Positions 59,787-64,000 of a stretch of DNA of 64,000 nucleotides are shown in pieces. The stretch covers positions 62,001-126,000 of the forward strand of contig JAUYGZ010000008.1 in NCBI GenBank assembly GCA_030690415.1. Direction: 5' to 3'. Source of the stretch: a bacterium. Lineage in GTDB: Bacteria > Patescibacteriota > Gracilibacteria > JAUYGZ01. Under the pieces are notes generated by a model. It saw nothing but the letters and a program-made list of their open reading frames with translations, made no database searches and had not been told where the DNA came from. Made by a program: the position numbers and the translations under genes. Each line of letters starts with the position of its first letter. Positions within the stretch are counted from its first letter, which is position 1.

Positions 59787-62735
59787 TCAACTCGCTCCCT
59801 GCAGAAGTATTTCCTTATAATCCCCATTCTCTTCTACATACACAAACCGCTCTTTGTTTCCTGTATCACTTTTGTTCGGAGGGTTGGGTGCCACGATACT
59901 CCATTTATTATCAACTTCATCAACTTTCATCAGAGCATTTCCATTATCAGGTTTCTTCAGCAATTCGATGAGCTTCCTAAAATTGTACCGAAATGCCTCG
60001 AGATACTTGGCGTTGGCATTATCGGTAAGAAGGGGTGGGTTCTCATTTTCCCCCTTCATGATCGCTTGTGGATTTCCATTGGCTTTCACAATGAGGAGAT
60101 CGTCGAAGAGACAGGGGGTATTTGGATCATTGTCCTTGAGGCACTTTAAGGGTCCCTTGCCACCTTCTGAAGAATCGATAGAGATGATCTCTATTTGAGA
60201 GAAGTCAAGTGGATTGTTGAAGTCAGTAGTATTTGTATTAGCTAGTTCTTTATCCAGCTCCGACAGCTGAGTATTCACATCCGAATACATCTTCTCCTTC
60301 GTCTCCAGTCCAAATTTCCCATCTCCTCGTACTTTTCCTTTCTCATCCAGCCGTGTCACCACGCATTTCTCTTTGATGGCTTCGAGCAGGGATTTCCATT
60401 TGCCGAGTTCTTTTACATCTTTGTGTTTCTCGATATATTTTTTGAAGCCACCTTTGTTTCTAATTAAGGTTGGATAGACAGTTGGATTTTCGCCCCCTCT
60501 ATTTTGGCTTATAAATTCTTTAATCGCCTCAAAATTCTTATCCAACACATCCTCAATGCCCTTGAGGTGGGGGAGAGTTTTGGCTGCTGTCGTGAGGGCT
60601 TCATAAGCTGTGATGACTTCCTGTCGCTTTGTATTCAACGCTTCATTTCTTTCACCCTCTTCTTCATTTTCCTCATCTCCTCCTTCTTCTTCCCTTCCTT
60701 CCTCCTTCGCGGCAGCGCCCTCCCACATCTCAAGCATCTTGCCCGCCATATCGTCATACCCCGCCGGCCCCTTCGGGTACCGTGACTCGAGGGTCAGGCG
60801 TGGCAGGCTGATGAGCATTTCGTAGAGGTCTTTGTGGTAGCGCTTCATCTCCCTCAGCAGTGGGAACTCCCTCCCCAGCTCGAAATCCGACATTTTGCCC
60901 CAGAGCTTTTCGTCTGCGGTGCCGGCGTTTTGAATTTCCTCCAAATAGTCATGAACTCCCGTTCGATCGTCTGCACTGAGTTCCTTATACCATTTATCAA
61001 CCTGTTTCTGGTTCACTTTGCCCAGGACCTCTTGGGCTTTTTTCGTCCGTTCATCCTGCTCTTTGGCGAATTTTTTGATGGTATCGAGAAGCTCGGGGTG
61101 AAAGCCCTTGTAGAGAGATTCGAGGACTTCTTTCGTCACGGGTGTTTTTTGGAACTGGTCATTGAGTTTAAACAATGATTCGACCTTTTCCATGGCTTTG
61201 AGGGCGTCCTCGGATCGGCCAAGTGTGATACGGGCAGCGCTAAGGATCCTTTGTTCTTGTTCAAACTCATTTGTGATTGCAGTCTTTTCAGGCTCTTCTG
61301 CTTTTGCCAGCTTCACCTGTAGGCTCATGAGCCGCATGCTCGACTGGTCCACTGCGGATTTGTTATCCTTGATCTGGGCTCTCAGGTCTTTTATGGCCGC
61401 GTCGAAATCTTTTTTATCTTTGGTGATGCTGGACTGGTGCTCACGGAGCTCTTTCTCGACGAAAGTTTTTTCTTCGGTTTCTTTGGTTTTTTGTGCCAAG
61501 AGGGCTTCCTCTTTTCTTTCGATCTTGAGAGTAACACCCCCTGCCACTGTTCCCGAAACCAGTTGCCCCGGCTTGGCTTCTATCACTTCAGTTATCGGTT
61601 TTTTATCGATGAATCCTCCGGGAGCAATTTTTATTGTATTCGGCGCTTCACCCGGCCCGCGTTTTGGGATTCGAAAGTCTTTGAGTTCGTCTCCAGCTGA
61701 GATTGTGACTATTCCCTTCTCGAGCAGATCCTGCTGGAACTTGAGGCTTTTTCTCAGCACGGATGGGATTTTCATATTGTTTCTCCATCGGTCGAGAAAA
61801 TTCCCGACCCTGGTCCATCTCAAGATACCTCCAGTGATGGCAGCCCCTAATGCGGCCCCTCCAACAATTGGCCAAAAAACCGGAAATGTGACACCCGCTA
61901 GTGCCAGGGATCCTACTGTTAAAGAACTACCGAGTACACCGACACCGCCCGACAGGAGCCCTGTATTAAACTTTTGCCAAATCCATGCTCCAGCCTTATC
62001 ATACCATTCGGCCTTATTAATCGCCTCATCCCTCATTTTCTTCACCTCCTTCGCGTAGTCCTGAACCCTGTTCAGCCGTCCGTTCAGGGCGTTGATCCTC
62101 CGCTCGAGGTTTTTCTTTCTATTGGTAAGCTCATTCACCCGCTCGAGGTCTTCTTTCTTCATGCCCAATGCGCCTACGGTATCCGCGAGGGATCGGTAAA
62201 AGGTTTGTTCTTCTTCAGAGACTTCTTGTAATTCATATGTAGGCTCTTCATTTTCATCACTTATCCAAGTGCCCACTGCTAAACCCTCAAGCTTTTCTTT
62301 CGCAAGCTCCGCGACATCATTCCCCTCTGGTGTCCCAACCCTTGCTGATAATTCGTCAATGGCGTCAAGGGCCTTCTTAGACGCACGCTTGCGGAATTTA
62401 TCCATGAGGTACTCGTGGATTATCCATTTTAGGTCTTCTCCGATTTTCCTTGATGACAATATGATGCTAATAGCATTTTCTTTCCCCATCTCATCCAGCA
62501 CGTCCTCATACTTTTCGGCAAAAGCTTCGGGATCCGTGGTCGTGAAGACTCCGCTCAGCTGGTCAAAGATAGCCGCCTGGCTGTCGACGGGGTGGACTTT
62601 TCCGGGCTCTTCAAGACCCTTTTCTTCACTGAGGGTTTTTTCATCAGGGCCTTTCCCTTTGCTGGTATACCAAATACATCGTTTGGGGAGCAAAAAATGA
62701 TCGTTTTGATGCTGAAATGTGCTCTGAAGCTCCAT
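59787..62735 (-). CDS. Giant hypothetical coiled-coil protein (982 aa) with two hydrophobic Gly-rich segments; module A large gene (right copy)
   Basis: LLSGGVGVLGSSLTVGSLALAGV and IVGGAALGAAITGGIL; N-terminal similarity to 44390..46639. Confidence 0.75.
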   Translation of the reverse strand: MELQSTFQHQNDHFLLPKRCIWYTSKGKGPDEKTLSEEKGLEEPGKVHPVDSQAAIFDQLSGVFTTTDPEAFAEKYEDVLDEMGKENAISIILSSRKIGEDLKWIIHEYLMDKFRKRASKKALDAIDELSARVGTPEGNDVAELAKEKLEGLAVGTWISDENEEPTYELQEVSEEEQTFYRSLADTVGALGMKKEDLERVNELTNRKKNLERRINALNGRLNRVQDYAKEVKKMRDEAINKAEWYDKAGAWIWQKFNTGLLSGGVGVLGSSLTVGSLALAGVTFPVFWPIVGGAALGAAITGGILRWTRVGNFLDRWRNNMKIPSVLRKSLKFQQDLLEKGIVTISAGDELKDFRIPKRGPGEAPNTIKIAPGGFIDKKPITEVIEAKPGQLVSGTVAGGVTLKIERKEEALLAQKTKETEEKTFVEKELREHQSSITKDKKDFDAAIKDLRAQIKDNKSAVDQSSMRLMSLQVKLAKAEEPEKTAITNEFEQEQRILSAARITLGRSEDALKAMEKVESLFKLNDQFQKTPVTKEVLESLYKGFHPELLDTIKKFAKEQDERTKKAQEVLGKVNQKQVDKWYKELSADDRTGVHDYLEEIQNAGTADEKLWGKMSDFELGREFPLLREMKRYHKDLYEMLISLPRLTLESRYPKGPAGYDDMAGKMLEMWEGAAAKEEGREEEGGDEENEEEGERNEALNTKRQEVITAYEALTTAAKTLPHLKGIEDVLDKNFEAIKEFISQNRGGENPTVYPTLIRNKGGFKKYIEKHKDVKELGKWKSLLEAIKEKCVVTRLDEKGKVRGDGKFGLETKEKMYSDVNTQLSELDKELANTNTTDFNNPLDFSQIEIISIDSSEGGKGPLKCLKDNDPNTPCLFDDLLIVKANGNPQAIMKGENENPPLLTDNANAKYLEAFRYNFRKLIELLKKPDNGNALMKVDEVDNKWSIVAPNPPNKSDTGNKERFVYVEENGDYKEILLQGAS

Positions 62736-62744
62736 ACTCCGGTG

Positions 62745-63173
62745 TTATTTGTTTTTAATTTTTTGTGCCATTTCGCGGGCCTGCTTAGCTTCCCCTTTTT
62801 TCTGAACTTCGTGGAGCTGCTCGACCGTACGAATCTCGATGTGCTCGCATGCCGCCTGAATTTCTTTGCAGGCTCCTATGGAGACAGCCGTCAATTCAAC
62901 ATTAGTCTGATCCAGTTCTTTATTCAGGCCATCTATTTCCTCTTCCAGAGACCTTGCCTCCTCCAAACGGGACTGATAGTGGCGTTCCAGAAGGTCGATG
63001 AAGAGCTGGTAATGAGGCAGATCAAAGGTTCCCTGCGCGATCAGGAAGAGAAAGAGCGCTTTGTGTTCATCAAGAATGGGACTCACCGCGATATCCGCGG
63101 CGATTTTCCCGATGAATTCGGGGGTGAGTTCGGGGGGAGTTGCATCCGTCTTTTGGGTTTTGGTTTTTGACAT
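62745..63173 (-). CDS. Hypothetical helical protein; module A small gene (right copy)
   Basis: See 43984..44388; 9 nt between it and the large gene. Confidence 0.7.
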   Translation of the reverse strand: MSKTKTQKTDATPPELTPEFIGKIAADIAVSPILDEHKALFLFLIAQGTFDLPHYQLFIDLLERHYQSRLEEARSLEEEIDGLNKELDQTNVELTAVSIGACKEIQAACEHIEIRTVEQLHEVQKKGEAKQAREMAQKIKNK

Positions 63174-63196
63174 ATTTTTATTTTTTTATTCCTCTC

Positions 63197-63244
63197 ATTA
63201 TAGCGGAAAAAGGGGTTTGATGCAATGGCCAGGATGGGTATAAT
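63197..63244. promoter_or_regulatory. Divergent promoter pair with overlapping -35 hexamers
   Basis: + strand TTGATG (63217-63222) -16- TATAAT (63239-63244); - strand TTGCAT (63225-63220) -17- TATAAT (63202-63197). Confidence 0.6.
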
Positions 63245-63273
63245 GGGTTTAGACATTTTCCTCTCTTCAGTTC

Positions 63274-63546
63274 ATGAAAAAAACAGTCCGGCAAAACATT
63301 TCTCATTACACCGTCGTCTTCACATCCGATGAAGAGGGGTTTTACCATGTGAGCGTTCCTGTCCTTCCTGGCTGTGTGACGTTTGGAAGCAGTTTTCAGG
63401 AAGCTCAGGAGAAGGCTCAGGAAGTGATTGAGCTCTGGCTGGAAGAACTGGCGGGTGAGAAACAACCTTTACCTCAAGAGACGAAACGGCCCTGGATAGG
63501 AGATATTGCCGTCAAAGTTCCGAAACTAAAAAGTTATTCCGTGTAA
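63274..63546 (+). CDS. hicB: HicB-family antitoxin
   Basis: YTVVFTSDEEGFYHVSVPVLPGCVTFGSSFQEAQEKAQEVIELWLEEL. Confidence 0.93.
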   Translation: MKKTVRQNISHYTVVFTSDEEGFYHVSVPVLPGCVTFGSSFQEAQEKAQEVIELWLEELAGEKQPLPQETKRPWIGDIAVKVPKLKSYSV

Positions 63547-63556
63547 GCCCTTCCGA

Positions 63557-63763
63557 ATGCCCCAGTACTCTGCTGATCGAATTATCAAGGCACTCCTGAA
63601 ACATGGTTTTCAGCTTGTTCGGTCAAAGGGGAGTCATCAGATCTTCAAGAATCAGGAAGGCTTCATGGTCCCGGTTCCCTTTCATGGGAAAAAGAAAAGC
63701 ATACCCCTCGGGACTGCCCTTGCCATTATCAGGCAGAGCGGGATCGCGAGGGAGGAGTTTTAA
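63557..63763 (+). CDS. hicA: HicA-family toxin
   Basis: YSADRIIKALLKHGFQLVRSKGSHQIFKNQEGFMVPVPFHGKKKSIPLGTALAIIRQSGIAREEF. Confidence 0.93.
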   Translation: MPQYSADRIIKALLKHGFQLVRSKGSHQIFKNQEGFMVPVPFHGKKKSIPLGTALAIIRQSGIAREEF

Positions 63764-63928
63764 AAACGGTCAAGGAAAAAGATTTTCATAGCGGAAAGAA
63801 ATCGATAAAATAGAGATTCCCTGGTAATGACATCGGAGAAACATCATGTCCTTTTGTCCATCTGAACCACTTTCCACATATATATCCTTGTTTATACTTC
63901 ATTCGAATCTAGTCTATATTGATGAACT

Positions 63929-64000
63929 ATGGCGCTTACGAAAAAAGACATATCAATAATTTCTCAGCTCTTCAATCAGGGGTATGAGCATATTATTTTG
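63929..64000 (+). CDS. Start of hypothetical CDS truncated by window end
   Basis: Open frame MALTKKDISIISQLFNQGYEHIIL to the window edge. Confidence 0.4.
   Translation, partial: MALTKKDISIISQLFNQGYEHIIL

Overview
Contiguous bacterial chromosomal sequence using the standard genetic code. Gene content (CPR-style membrane-anchored VirB4/TraD-like ATPase, minimal metabolism, many large lineage-specific coiled-coil proteins) suggests a Patescibacteria/CPR (Peregrinibacteria-like) genome; this lineage call is inference. About 1-43 kb is mostly housekeeping: nadD-nadE, VanW-like, miaA, M16 protease, YibE/F, aroD, rRNA pseudouridine synthase, glycosyltransferase, rpsB-tsf, murJ, ABC-F, sdaAA/AB, an epimerase, an S1-domain protein, prfA, HtrA-like SLH protease, holA, rplS, csaB-like and FtsQ-like. 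There are three tRNAs (Glu-TTC, Arg-GCG, Ser-GCT) and a structured ncRNA that is probably a divergent RNase P RNA. About 43.9-63.2 kb is an accessory-looking island of very large uncharacterised proteins. It is framed by two mirror-image copies of a two-gene module (small helical protein + large membrane coiled-coil protein) and bounded by toxin-antitoxin loci (MazEF-like on the left, HicBA on the right). Inside it are three adjacent paralogs sharing an N-terminal helical domain, and a convergent gene pair (small FDW-motif protein + putative PD-(D/E)XK-like protein) that also occurs at 5.2-7.1 kb. These recurring modules are the best candidates for an undescribed system. Other notable signals: a hicA interrupted by one in-frame TAA, a 21-nt dispersed repeat, telomere-like heptamer repeats coding an FtsQ-like linker, and divergent promoters with overlapping -35 boxes.
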